Assembly (NCBI GenBank): GCA_024280535.1
Contig: JAJRPY010000076.1
Coordinates: forward strand, 1-19,646
Reading direction: 5' to 3'
Source: Gammaproteobacteria bacterium
GTDB lineage: Bacteria > Pseudomonadota > Gammaproteobacteria > PS1 > Pseudothioglobaceae
Length of the DNA: 19,646 nt
Below are positions 7,943-15,101 of the stretch, one piece after another (positions within the stretch are counted from its first letter, which is position 1; every line of letters starts with the position of its first letter). The notes below the pieces were generated by a model. That model saw nothing but the letters and a program-made list of their open reading frames with translations, was not told the DNA's origin and made no database searches. The position numbers and the translations under genes were made by a program.

Positions 7943-8033
7943 AATCTAAATAAATCAACTCATCATAGCGACTATAAAACCAGCCCACAATATTACAAAC
8001 TTATTCAGCTGACATAACTCCTATTTTTAGAGA

Positions 8034-9875
8034 TTATAATCTTTCATTGTATATTGTTATCTCTGCTTTCGAACGTAGTGTTTGTATGATATTAACAAAC
8101 ATTTCATCTGTTTCAAAGATAATTAAAGAGTCTTCTAGTGCTTGTAGTTCTGGTGCTTTTTCTTCTGATTCTTTAACCGCTGACAAATCTATTACCACTG
8201 TCGTAGTATCATCCAAACTTTGCGCACTAAGCACAGAGCCGCCGTCAGTAGGCTTAGGCAACTCAAATACCTTGCCAATAACAGCCAAATCTGCCTTATC
8301 TGAATTACGCTTAACCCAGCCAATATTCTTCCATGCTAGTGAATTTTTGTCCATTAGTTTGGTAATCGCTTTGGTTTCGCCAGCCTTGGCATGCTCAACA
8401 ATTTGTGCGGCAATATTTTCAATAAAGGTTTTTGACAAAAGACCCGCCAGATAAGTGGTAATCTCGCCCTTAACTTCCTCAAAATTCTTTTGACGCTGCG
8501 CTAATTTTTCTTTCACACGTAAGACAACATAACGACTTTTACCCAAATCTAAGACTTCTGAATTTTCATCAGCATTAAGGGTAAATGCTACTTTAAGCAT
8601 TTGAGGGTCAATTTTAGTATCTTGTCGATTAAACAACTCTGTACTTTGCAATTTCAAATCCATCTGCTCTGCCAACTCTTTTAAAGTGGACTCATAGGCC
8701 AAATTAGCCATTTGTTCTGTTAGATTGTACAAATCTTTTTGCGCTTGAGACTGGGTATAAATTTCAAGCAACTCTTCCTTTGCCTTGTCAAATGATTTAG
8801 TTTCGGCTGGCTTTATTTTATTTAATTTGATGATATGAAAACCAAATTCAGACTTAACCAACTCACTTAATTCGCCTTCTTTCATGGCAAAAGCGCGCTC
8901 TTCAAAGGCACTTGTCATCACCCCGCGGGTAAAGAAGCCCAAATCACCTGCTTCCTCTTTTGAGCCTGAATCTTGAGAATATTGTGTTGCTAATTTGGCA
9001 AAATCACCACCCTCTTTTAATAAGGCTAGCACCTTATTGGCCGTTTCTTCATCCTCAAGCAAAATATGCTGAGCCTGACGCTCTTCATCCGTGGTAAATC
9101 GAGCCTTCTCCTCTTCATAAAAAGCCAGCAACTCCTCATCGCTAACGCTAATTTTTTTAGCAATTTCAGCCAATGAAAGTTCGACAAAATCGATTTTTAC
9201 TTGCTCTGACTCAAAGAAAGATTCTTTTTTGTCCTCGTAATAATTTTTAATACTTTGCTCAGCAACCTTGGTTTTGTCTATGTAATCTTTAGCGTTTAAT
9301 TGAATAAAAGAAAAATTACGCTGTTGGGCGTTTAATCGCTGCAATCTAGTAAGCTGTGCTGGCAATACAAAAGCAGAATCAAGTAGGTTGTATTTGATTT
9401 GATTTTGTGTCAGCTCCTGCGCTTGGGCTAATTCGTATTTAGCAGGCGTATAGCCATTTGTCCTTAGCACTTGCTTATATCTTTCAATAGAAAATTTTCC
9501 CTCTTCGGCAAATGCGTTATTCGCTTGAATGGTGGCATTCAGTTCAGCAGTAGTGGTTACGTGGGACATTTTTTCAGCCAATTGGTCTAACAAACGCTTA
9601 TTAACCATTTGATTAATAACACCGCGTTTTAATTCTGTATCAAACCCAGTATCGTATTTTTCATTAAGCGTTCGTTGCAGGCGTCTTTTTTGTGGCTCAA
9701 ACTCTGCTAAAAACTCGGTTTTGCTGATTTCCTCATCGTTAATACTGGCGACAACAACATTGGAAGCACCTGTAAAGTATTGGCTGATGCCAAATAAAGC
9801 AAAAGGGATGGTAATTAAACCAACAATTAAATAGGCAATCCAGCCCTTAAATTTGTTTCTAATTGTACTAAGCAT
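8034..9875 (-). CDS. ppiD: Periplasmic folding chaperone PpiD (SurA-N/parvulin type)
   Basis: PpiD is anchored in the inner membrane near the Sec translocon and assists folding of proteins entering the periplasm. The 613 residues show a short cytoplasmic N-terminus (MLSTIRNKFKGW), one membrane helix (about 12-34), a SurA_N-like chaperone segment (about 35-190), a parvulin domain (about 264-354, with QAQHILL, DFAKLATQYSQDSGS, GDLGFFTRGVM and FGFHIIKL) and a long C-terminal chaperone part. The length fits the family (about 620). It lies downstream of hupB, as in E. coli and Pseudomonas, here with two tRNA genes between. No strong Shine-Dalgarno precedes the ATG. Prolyl isomerase activity is not assured, since the E. 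coli domain is nearly inactive. Confidence 0.93.
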   Translation of the reverse strand: MLSTIRNKFKGWIAYLIVGLITIPFALFGISQYFTGASNVVVASINDEEISKTEFLAEFEPQKRRLQRTLNEKYDTGFDTELKRGVINQMVNKRLLDQLAEKMSHVTTTAELNATIQANNAFAEEGKFSIERYKQVLRTNGYTPAKYELAQAQELTQNQIKYNLLDSAFVLPAQLTRLQRLNAQQRNFSFIQLNAKDYIDKTKVAEQSIKNYYEDKKESFFESEQVKIDFVELSLAEIAKKISVSDEELLAFYEEEKARFTTDEERQAQHILLEDEETANKVLALLKEGGDFAKLATQYSQDSGSKEEAGDLGFFTRGVMTSAFEERAFAMKEGELSELVKSEFGFHIIKLNKIKPAETKSFDKAKEELLEIYTQSQAQKDLYNLTEQMANLAYESTLKELAEQMDLKLQSTELFNRQDTKIDPQMLKVAFTLNADENSEVLDLGKSRYVVLRVKEKLAQRQKNFEEVKGEITTYLAGLLSKTFIENIAAQIVEHAKAGETKAITKLMDKNSLAWKNIGWVKRNSDKADLAVIGKVFELPKPTDGGSVLSAQSLDDTTTVVIDLSAVKESEEKAPELQALEDSLIIFETDEMFVNIIQTLRSKAEITIYNERL

Positions 9876-9943
9876 AAGATAGGTAAATTGGTTTGATATT
9901 TAACTAACAATATCAAAAAAAAATTAAATAATAAAAAAACAAG

Positions 9944-9949
9944 ATTATA
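9944..9949 (-). promoter_or_regulatory. Possible ppiD -10 box
   Basis: TATAAT in a very AT-rich leader, about 70 bases upstream of the ppiD ATG. No -35 consensus is seen. It may be chance in this composition. Confidence 0.25.
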
Positions 9950-10028
9950 AACAAAATATTTAATAAAAGGGTGTTTTTTAGATATATTTAACGATTAATA
10001 AATTCGGGTGCCAAAACTTAAAAAGTAA

Positions 10029-10105
<77 letters not shown>

Positions 10106-10117
10106 GAAATGTTTCCT

Positions 10118-10193
10118 TGGTGGGCGATACAAGACTTGAACTTGTGACATTCGCCTTGTAAGGGCGACGCTCTACCAACTGAGCTAATCGCCC
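10118..10193 (-). tRNA. tRNA-Val (anticodon TAC)
   Basis: The acceptor stem GGGCGAT pairs with ATCGCCC, then discriminator A and encoded CCA. The anticodon arm TCGCC-CTTACAA-GGCGA gives TAC (Val). T-arm CAAGTTCAAGTCTTG is canonical. It is the first of a two-tRNA cluster between hupB and ppiD, an arrangement also known from pseudomonads. Confidence 0.98.
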
Positions 10194-10201
10194 AAGAAAA
10201 C

Positions 10202-10240
10202 AATATGCCTAATACTGACGTGCTAAGCAAGAGGCATATT
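10202..10240 (-). terminator. Inverted repeat after hupB, possible terminator
   Basis: A perfect 9-bp inverted repeat (AATATGCCT / AGGCATATT) with a 21-base loop, followed on the minus strand by GTTTTCTT. It could end hupB transcripts weakly. The long loop makes this uncertain, and it overlaps a candidate tRNA promoter. Confidence 0.4.
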
Positions 10241-10243
10241 ATA
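10238..10243 (-). promoter_or_regulatory. Putative -10 box of the tRNA-Val/tRNA-Asp unit
   Basis: TATAAT directly after the hupB stop, about 45 bases before the tRNA-Val 5' end, a normal leader length for a tRNA transcript. The -35 region is not convincing. Confidence 0.4.
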
Positions 10244-10254
10244 CTGAAAAAATA

Positions 10255-10530
10255 CTAAGAGTTGACAGATTCTTTAAGTAATTTTCCGGCTTTAAATGCA
10301 GGCACTTTAGAGGCTTTAATTTGAATTGAAGCACCTGTTTGTGGGTTACGACCAGTGCGGGCTGCACGATCTCTCACTAAAAAACTACCAAAACCTGTAA
10401 TTGCAACACTATCGCCTGATGATAATGCTGAAGTGATAGCACCTGTGGTGGCGTCTAATGCACGAGCTGCATCTGCTTTTGTTAATCCTGATGTTTCTGC
10501 AATTGCCGCTACTAAATCTGATTTGTTCAT
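10255..10530 (-). CDS. hupB: DNA-binding protein HU (HU-beta type)
   Basis: A 91-residue nucleoid protein that bends and compacts DNA as a dimer. It has the complete HU pattern: [36 protein letters not shown] with the beta-arm tip RNPQTG, and the closing [16 protein letters not shown] 10530 is chosen because AGGAG lies upstream (10541-10545, ten-base spacing) and the protein then has the usual HU start; an upstream in-frame ATG adds only non-homologous residues. The gene ends in TAG, showing that TAG is a normal stop in this genome. A good promoter lies at 10606-10633. ppiD lies downstream beyond two tRNAs. Confidence 0.97.
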   Translation of the reverse strand: MNKSDLVAAIAETSGLTKADAARALDATTGAITSALSSGDSVAITGFGSFLVRDRAARTGRNPQTGASIQIKASKVPAFKAGKLLKESVNS

Positions 10531-10560
10531 GACTTTATTTCTCCTGTTTCGTGAATTGTA

Positions 10561-10599
10561 TTTCAATATTGAAATTTATTAAGCATTAAAATAATGCTT
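10561..10599 (-). promoter_or_regulatory. Two palindromes in the hupB leader
   Basis: Between promoter and ribosome binding site sit TTTCAATATTGAAA (10561-10574) and an 8-bp stem AAGCATTA/TAATGCTT with a 3-base loop (10581-10599). They could be protein sites or leader RNA hairpins affecting hupB expression. No specific regulator is recognised. Confidence 0.4.
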
Positions 10600-10605
10600 G
10601 AGAGG

Positions 10606-10633
10606 ATTATCCATTAAACACCCCCACTGTCAA
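10606..10633 (-). promoter_or_regulatory. hupB sigma70-type promoter
   Basis: A perfect -35 TTGACA (10628-10633) and a -10 GATAAT (10606-10611) are separated by 16 bases on the minus strand, about 76 bases before the hupB ATG. It is the best promoter match in the window. Confidence 0.75.
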
Positions 10634-10667
10634 CGTATTTTTGCAAAAAATATAATAATTTTATTGC

Positions 10668-11201
10668 TTAAGTGTTTGTCGATAATTTAAGCTGTTGAAT
10701 TAACGGCAAAATTTTTGTTTTCCAAATCTCTGGCGTGAGTTCTCCAATGCGTTTAAAACGGATTATTCCTTGACTATCTACAATAAAAGTCTCAGGTGTG
10801 GCATAAACACCCAACTCTAAGCCAAGCTTGCCCGCTTGATCAAAAATAATTTTATCGTACGGATTACCCAATCTTTTTAAGAAAAACTCACCCTCTTTAC
10901 GAGTATCCTTATAATTAATCCCCAGCATTTGCACCGAATTTGTATTGCTAATATTAACCAAGGTATGATGCTCTGCACGACAAGTAACGCACCAAGAAGC
11001 CCAAACATTGACCAAGGTTATTTTGCCTTTTAATACTGAATGGGTGCTGTATTTTTCTTGGGTCTTAAAATCTTCCACCTCTAAATTTGGAAATATTTTG
11101 CCAATTAGCGGTGAAGGCAGTTCTCTGGTGTCTCGACCCAATCCATCAAACAAAAACCAAGCTAGAACAATAAAGGCAACTAAGGGGAAAAATTTACCCA
11201 T
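10668..11201 (-). CDS. ccmG: Thiol:disulfide oxidoreductase CcmG/DsbE
   Basis: CcmG is a membrane-anchored thioredoxin-like protein that reduces apocytochrome c cysteines before haem attachment. The 177 residues have an N-terminal anchor helix (about 4-19), the active site WASWCVTC with Cys71 and Cys74, and the CcmG-type GVYATPETF loop before the cis-proline strand. The usual CcmG site is WCPTC; Val replaces Pro here, which is expected to change redox potential somewhat. Its ATG shares one base with the ccmE stop (TAATG), so it is translated with ccmE. It is the last gene of the ccm run; no ccmF or ccmH follows. Confidence 0.93.
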   Translation of the reverse strand: MGKFFPLVAFIVLAWFLFDGLGRDTRELPSPLIGKIFPNLEVEDFKTQEKYSTHSVLKGKITLVNVWASWCVTCRAEHHTLVNISNTNSVQMLGINYKDTRKEGEFFLKRLGNPYDKIIFDQAGKLGLELGVYATPETFIVDSQGIIRFKRIGELTPEIWKTKILPLIQQLKLSTNT

Positions 11202-11620
11202 TACTGTTCAGCACTCTTTTTAAGAGATTCGGCCACTTCTGGTGGCATATAATTTTCATCATGCTTGGCCAGTACCTCGGTGGCAATAAATGTGCCATCC
11301 ACCAATGAACCAGTGGTAATAATGCCCTGACCTTCTCTAAATAAATCTGGCAGAATACCTTCGTATTTAATCGTGAAACTATTGGCATTATCTGTTACCT
11401 TAAAGGTTACCTTGATGCCATCACGCTTAACGCTATTGATTGATACCAACCCCCCTAAACGAAAGCTCTTGCCCTTAGGTGCCTTGCCAGCAACCACATC
11501 TGTGGGGGAAAAATAATATAAAAGAGTTTTACTAAATGCTTTTGCCCCAAAATAGCCCGCCAAACTCACCCCGGCAACCAACAGGGCCACCAACATCATT
11601 CTGCTTTGTCTTTTTGTCAT
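11201..11620 (-). CDS. ccmE: Periplasmic haem chaperone CcmE
   Basis: CcmE binds haem covalently through a histidine and passes it to apocytochrome c in System I maturation. The 139 residues have an N-terminal anchor (about 8-26), an OB-fold body (FRLGGLV, YEGILPDLFREGQG, VLAKH) and the haem-binding motif HDENY with His120 and Tyr124, followed by MPPEV. All the key residues are present and the length is close to the family norm. The gene starts five bases after ccmD and shares one base with ccmG. Confidence 0.96.
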   Translation of the reverse strand: MTKRQSRMMLVALLVAGVSLAGYFGAKAFSKTLLYYFSPTDVVAGKAPKGKSFRLGGLVSINSVKRDGIKVTFKVTDNANSFTIKYEGILPDLFREGQGIITTGSLVDGTFIATEVLAKHDENYMPPEVAESLKKSAEQ

Positions 11621-11625
11621 GTTAT

Positions 11626-11793
11626 TTAATCCCTTGAATATTTAATACGCAATTGTTTAATTGTGTTTTTATGAATGGATCTGGCTCTAATAAACAAGGT
11701 GGCAACTACTGCTAGCGTCATTAAATATGAAAACCAAATATAAAACGCATATTTACCATAAGGCAAAAATGAAAAGTATTCTGCCAATGTCAT
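11626..11793 (-). CDS. ccmD: Haem exporter accessory protein CcmD
   Basis: A 55-codon gene between ccmC and ccmE. Its ATG shares a base with the ccmC stop (TAATG). The peptide starts MTLAEYFSFLPYGKYAFYIW, continues with one hydrophobic helix (about 15-36) and ends in a basic tail (RARSIHKNTIKQLRIKYSRD). That topology, with Tyr/Trp residues before the helix and a charged C-terminus, is the CcmD pattern. CcmD helps release holo-CcmE from the CcmABC complex. The position and order (C-D-E) make the call secure despite weak sequence conservation in the family. Confidence 0.9.
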   Translation of the reverse strand: MTLAEYFSFLPYGKYAFYIWFSYLMTLAVVATLFIRARSIHKNTIKQLRIKYSRD

Positions 11794-12542
11794 TAGCCTT
11801 TCTCCATAATAAGGCTCTTAACCCAGCCACTATTTTGCTCTTGAATTAACACCTCATCCCTAGCACGCATCAGCATCAACGACCCATATAATAACTTGAA
11901 CGCAACGCCCATTAACAATAATGGCAACAACATATCCGAATGAATGGCTGGCTGTGCGATTTTTGCAATAGAACTGATAGAAGCGCCTTGATGCAGTGTA
12001 TTCCACCAAACCACTGAATAATGAATAATGGGCAAATTAACCAAACCAACAATAGCCAAAATCGAGCTTGCCTTGGCAGCTGTTTTTGGATTATCAAAGG
12101 CATTATTAAGCGACATATACGCCAAATATAAAAACAATAAAATCAGCTCACTGGTTAATCGTGCATCCCAAACCCACCACGTTCCCCACATTGGCTTACC
12201 CCATACCGCGCCTGTTACCAGCGCCAAAAATGTAAACGAGGCACCGATTGGCGCAGACACCTTAGCAACCACATTGGCCAATTTAATCTGCCAAATTAGC
12301 CCAATGGCACCCGAAAAAGCCAGCACCATATAAATAAACATACTCATCCATGCCGCCGGCACATGCACATACATAATACGATAACTTTCGCCCTGTTGAT
12401 AATCAGCAGGCGCAATCACCAAGCCCCAATACAAGCCAACCAAGGTGATGATAATAAACGGATACAGTAACCAAGGAATAATTTTGGCACTAATCGAATA
12501 GAAATTTTTAGGTGAGGCAAATGCCTGAATCCATTTCCACAT
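11793..12542 (-). CDS. ccmC: Haem exporter permease CcmC
   Basis: CcmC presents haem to CcmE on the periplasmic side. The 249 residues form about six membrane helices and hold the tryptophan-rich WWD motif WGKPMWGTWWVWD (114-126). The two haem-ligand histidines fall at His60 (MYVHVPAAW) and His184 (NTLHQGAS), the same numbers as in E. coli. ccmA and ccmB, which usually precede ccmC, are absent here; tsaB lies 35 bases upstream instead. The ATP-binding and exporter subunits must be elsewhere if System I is complete. Confidence 0.96.
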   Translation of the reverse strand: MWKWIQAFASPKNFYSISAKIIPWLLYPFIIITLVGLYWGLVIAPADYQQGESYRIMYVHVPAAWMSMFIYMVLAFSGAIGLIWQIKLANVVAKVSAPIGASFTFLALVTGAVWGKPMWGTWWVWDARLTSELILLFLYLAYMSLNNAFDNPKTAAKASSILAIVGLVNLPIIHYSVVWWNTLHQGASISSIAKIAQPAIHSDMLLPLLLMGVAFKLLYGSLMLMRARDEVLIQEQNSGWVKSLIMEKG

Positions 12543-12577
12543 AATATTTTTTTTAATAAATTTTGCTAGTCATTTTA

Positions 12578-13237
12578 TCATTTTAAGGATTTTTTAGCAA
12601 CATTGTTGCGTAAATAAGTTGGCAACGGCAAATCATCATCCAGCGGCTGATTGTGGCTGATATGCCTCAAAGCCATATCAATTAGATTCTGCGCCTTAGG
12701 ATAAAAATCAGACTGATAATTATCAATCCCCGTCGCTTGGCTCAACGCTTGCTGATATGCCCCCCAGCCAGTACCAACACCGACATATTCAGCCCCAAGT
12801 TGAGGCGCAAATTCAGGCTTAAGAATGGTCTCATCAACCAATTGATTATTGTCATAAACCCCCCAATACACTTCATTCATACGAGCATCTAGGCAAATCG
12901 CAATTTTATCGGTATTAAATTTTTGGCTGGCACCATACCCCACCACTGCCAGTGTTGAAAATCCTAACGTTGGAATGTCAAACGCCAACGACATCCCCTG
13001 CACCACGCTAACACACATACGCACCCCTGTAAAAGCCCCCGGCCCTTTGGTATATACAATTAAATCCAAGGCCTCAACACTCAAACCTGCCTCATCCAAC
13101 ACCTCGTCACACAAAGGCAAAATCAAACTTGAGCTTTTAGTCACATCCTTAACAAAGCGTGATATTTTGCGCGACTGGGCATACAAACTGACCGAGCAAA
13201 CTTCGGTACAGGTATCAATGGCAAGTATATTTTTCAT
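12578..13237 (-). CDS. tsaB: tRNA threonylcarbamoyladenosine protein TsaB (YeaZ)
   Basis: TsaB is the non-catalytic partner of TsaD in making t6A at position 37 of ANN-reading tRNAs. The 219 residues show the ASKHA-type start NILAIDTCTEVCSVSLY (3-19), GPGAFTGVR (65-73, usual form GPGSFTGLR), TLAVVGYGA and LDARMNEVYWGVY. The His usually found in the HS..LLP block is Ser here (SSSLILP), which fits the loss of catalytic function in this paralogue. It starts four bases after the mtgA-like gene, so the two are co-transcribed; ccmC follows after 35 bases. Confidence 0.93.
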   Translation of the reverse strand: MKNILAIDTCTEVCSVSLYAQSRKISRFVKDVTKSSSLILPLCDEVLDEAGLSVEALDLIVYTKGPGAFTGVRMCVSVVQGMSLAFDIPTLGFSTLAVVGYGASQKFNTDKIAICLDARMNEVYWGVYDNNQLVDETILKPEFAPQLGAEYVGVGTGWGAYQQALSQATGIDNYQSDFYPKAQNLIDMALRHISHNQPLDDDLPLPTYLRNNVAKKSLK

Positions 13238-13241
13238 CGTC

Positions 13242-13895
13242 TCATTTTACAATCTTTTTATACTTATGATACATATTCAATACCAATTTTCTACGCTCAG
13301 CCAAGCGCTTAGGATATTTAATTGGATGATAATAATTCGGCCCTTTAACCATTGCCACCAAACTTGCTGCCTCGTCCAAAGTTAGCTTATCAGCGTCATG
13401 ATTAAAATAAAACCGCGCCGCCTGCTGAAAGCCCCGAATAGCCAAATTATTCCGTTGACCCAAATAAACACGATTCAAATAATAATTAAGAATAAATTTT
13501 TTATCAAACGACCGCTCCAACAACACAGCCATCAACACTTCTTTAATCTTGCGACTCATTCGCCGCTCACGCGTTAGCAATTCATTTTTAATCAATTGCT
13601 GAGTAATGGTACTCGCCCCTCTCAAAGGCTTATCGTCAAAAACATAATCCCGAAGCATTCGCAAAATCTCTTTCACATCCATCCCAATATGCTCAAAAAA
13701 TGATTGATCCTCCATCAACAACAACATATTAATCACCACCTTAGATTGCTGCTCATAACGCAAAAAATCCCTATTTTCTGCTATTGAAAATTTATCCTTA
13801 ACCACATTATCCAAATAATTAACATACACTGCAAAAATCACAGCAACCAATAATGCCATTAAATAGACAAACCATTTTAAATAAACCTTATTCAT
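13242..13895 (-). CDS. mtgA: Stand-alone GT51 peptidoglycan glycosyltransferase (MtgA-like)
   Basis: It polymerises glycan strands from lipid II at the inner membrane. The 217 residues have one N-terminal anchor (about 8-26) and a full GT51 domain: MEDQSFFEH with catalytic Glu62, RGASTITQQLIKN (92-104), RKIKE with the second Glu at 119, NYYLNRVYLGQ and LDEAASLVAMVKGP. There is no transpeptidase domain, as in MtgA, but the C-terminal half (NLAIRGFQQAARFYF, MVKGPNYYHP, RRKLVL) resembles the glycosyltransferase half of PBP1B more than E. coli MtgA. A cut-down PBP1B is therefore an alternative origin. Its ATG overlaps the stop of a decayed upstream frame (ATGA). Confidence 0.88.
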   Translation of the reverse strand: MNKVYLKWFVYLMALLVAVIFAVYVNYLDNVVKDKFSIAENRDFLRYEQQSKVVINMLLLMEDQSFFEHIGMDVKEILRMLRDYVFDDKPLRGASTITQQLIKNELLTRERRMSRKIKEVLMAVLLERSFDKKFILNYYLNRVYLGQRNNLAIRGFQQAARFYFNHDADKLTLDEAASLVAMVKGPNYYHPIKYPKRLAERRKLVLNMYHKYKKIVK

Positions 13896-14219
13896 TGTTT
13901 GTTGTTTTGAACTGAATAATCAAAATTAGTGTGTAATTTATCCATCAATTTTCTTTCTCGGTCTTTCCACCTTTCTGCTGCTAACGCTTGCATTAGTAAA
14001 ACGTTCAATTTGTTAAATAAAATCATCACTACCCAATGCCAAGCCTTTGCGTGATGTTTGTCTAATATTGTCCAACAGTCTTTTTTTATCTCACTACCAA
14101 ATAATTCAACATTAGCCCCTTGTCTTATCTTTTTTTATCTCGCCAAGTGACAAATGTTCACTCTATGGCGTGATTAAATTATTCTTTATAGCACTCAAGC
14201 ATAAATTACTGTGCCGCAT
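13892..14219 (-). pseudogene. Decayed ORF of unknown family, overlapping the mtgA start
   Basis: An 80-codon open frame (13892-14134, minus) ends in TGA inside the mtgA start (ATGA). It has Lys/Glu-rich ends, a hydrophobic centre (AWHWVVMILFNKLNVLLMQAL) and a basic tail (AERWKDRERKLMDKL). It has no suitable start in its first 35 codons. Removing one A from the seven-A run at 14130-14136 joins it to an upstream frame reading SEHLSLGEIKK, and past one TAG (14163-14165) to ATG 14219. This looks like a gene of about 109 codons with one frameshift and one nonsense lesion. I do not recognise the family. A short real gene starting at the internal GTG/ATG (about 44 residues) is the alternative. Confidence 0.35.
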
Positions 14220-14366
14220 TAAATCAAAAAATCTATAAGCCACTTAAGATAAGTTTTTATATCCACTACATTGGAAAAGCAGACTTATTTGTTATTGCCT
14301 CTTTAGATAATGTGTTGTGAAATACTTGCAGTTTTAATCTTTCCATTAAGGTCTGGTTAATAAAAT

Positions 14367-14398
14367 AAGAAAAATAAGGAGTGTTACTTATTTTTCTT
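14367..14398. terminator. AT-rich perfect hairpin, possible terminator
   Basis: A perfect 12-bp inverted repeat AAGAAAAATAAG / CTTATTTTTCTT around an 8-base loop. It is downstream of the cytidylyltransferase gene and followed on the minus strand by ATTTTATT. The low G+C stem makes termination uncertain. Confidence 0.4.
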
Positions 14399-14404
14399 TG
14401 TCAT

Positions 14405-14443
14405 AACTAGTATTTTAAGCAATTGAAAAATGCTTAACTAGTT
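14405..14443. repeat. Imperfect inverted repeat with AACTAGT arms
   Basis: AACTAGT and TAAGCA on the left pair with TGCTTA and ACTAGTT on the right, with a 4-base bulge and a 9-base loop. Function unknown. Together with the hairpin at 14367-14398 it could end transcription of the cytidylyltransferase pair. Confidence 0.45.
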
Positions 14444-14610
14444 AAGATCCTTAATCATTTAATCAAAATTCGTCAAAAATTTTGCAAACAAGGGGGTCGC
14501 CTCTTTATTTTACCCATTCAATTATAAACATAACGCCCACATCACTGACTATTTTTTGCGCTCAAGTAGATGCAACTATCATCCTTATTTTGATATTTCT
14601 ACAATCAATT

Positions 14611-15051
14611 TTATGCGATTTCTTTTACACTTCGCTTGTTTTGAAATTGAGCGATGACATTTTGCTTTATTTTAGTGGACGAATTTCTTGAATTATATTT
14701 GATTTGAACGATTCTTTTTGCTTGCATATTAAAGTAATTTTCCACATTTCGATTATGTGGTTTTCTGCCCCAATCTTCTCCAATAACAAAAATATCTGCC
14801 TTGACCGCTTTGCAAACAGCAAGATAATCTAGCTCATGATATGGCAGTACGATATCAACACAGCAAAGGGCTTTCAGCATTTCAATACGTTGCTCAAGTG
14901 GTATGACAGGAATATTAGGTTTATACAATCTGACCACCTCATCAGAAGCAACACCTACGGCAACCTTACTGCCTAATTTGGCACAATATTCCAACAAGGC
15001 AAGATGCCCGACATGCAATAAATCAAAAGTTCCTACCGTACATACTACCAT
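14611..15051 (-). CDS. TagD-like cytidylyltransferase (glycerol-3-phosphate type)
   Basis: A 146-residue nucleotidyltransferase of the HxGH superfamily. GTFDLLHVGH (7-16) carries His13 and His16 and is followed by LLEYCAKLG. EQRIEMLKAL, GEDW (91-94) and SSTKIK (124-129) match the TagD/ethanolamine-phosphate class, which makes CDP-glycerol or related CDP-alcohols from a phosphoalcohol and CTP. AGGAG is present, but with 12-base spacing before ATG. It lies 50 bases downstream of a CDP-alcohol phosphatidyltransferase on the same strand, so the two probably supply and use a CDP-activated group. The true phosphoalcohol cannot be read from the sequence; FAD synthetase-like or sugar-phosphate nucleotidyltransferases are less likely. 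Confidence 0.8.
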   Translation of the reverse strand: MVVCTVGTFDLLHVGHLALLEYCAKLGSKVAVGVASDEVVRLYKPNIPVIPLEQRIEMLKALCCVDIVLPYHELDYLAVCKAVKADIFVIGEDWGRKPHNRNVENYFNMQAKRIVQIKYNSRNSSTKIKQNVIAQFQNKRSVKEIA

Positions 15052-15101
15052 GATGCTATTAAGCTCCTAAATTAAAGGGGTTTGTTAAAAATTTTCATTT
15101 T

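Larger units (their letters stand above)
14220..14610. other. AT-rich intergenic region with two hairpins
   Basis: About 390 bp between the decayed ORF and the cytidylyltransferase stop. Apart from the two inverted repeats listed separately I see no gene. The plus-strand frame at 14482-14691 overlaps the cytidylyltransferase antisense and has no ribosome binding site. Confidence 0.6.

Noticed and set aside
10355..10582. Plus-strand frame opposite hupB
   Set aside because: It lies antisense to a highly conserved HU gene and has no start signals; its openness follows from hupB codon use.
14482..14691. Plus-strand hydrophobic frame before the cytidylyltransferase gene
   Set aside because: It has no Shine-Dalgarno, overlaps the C-terminus of a well-supported gene on the other strand, and its hydrophobicity reflects T-rich sequence.
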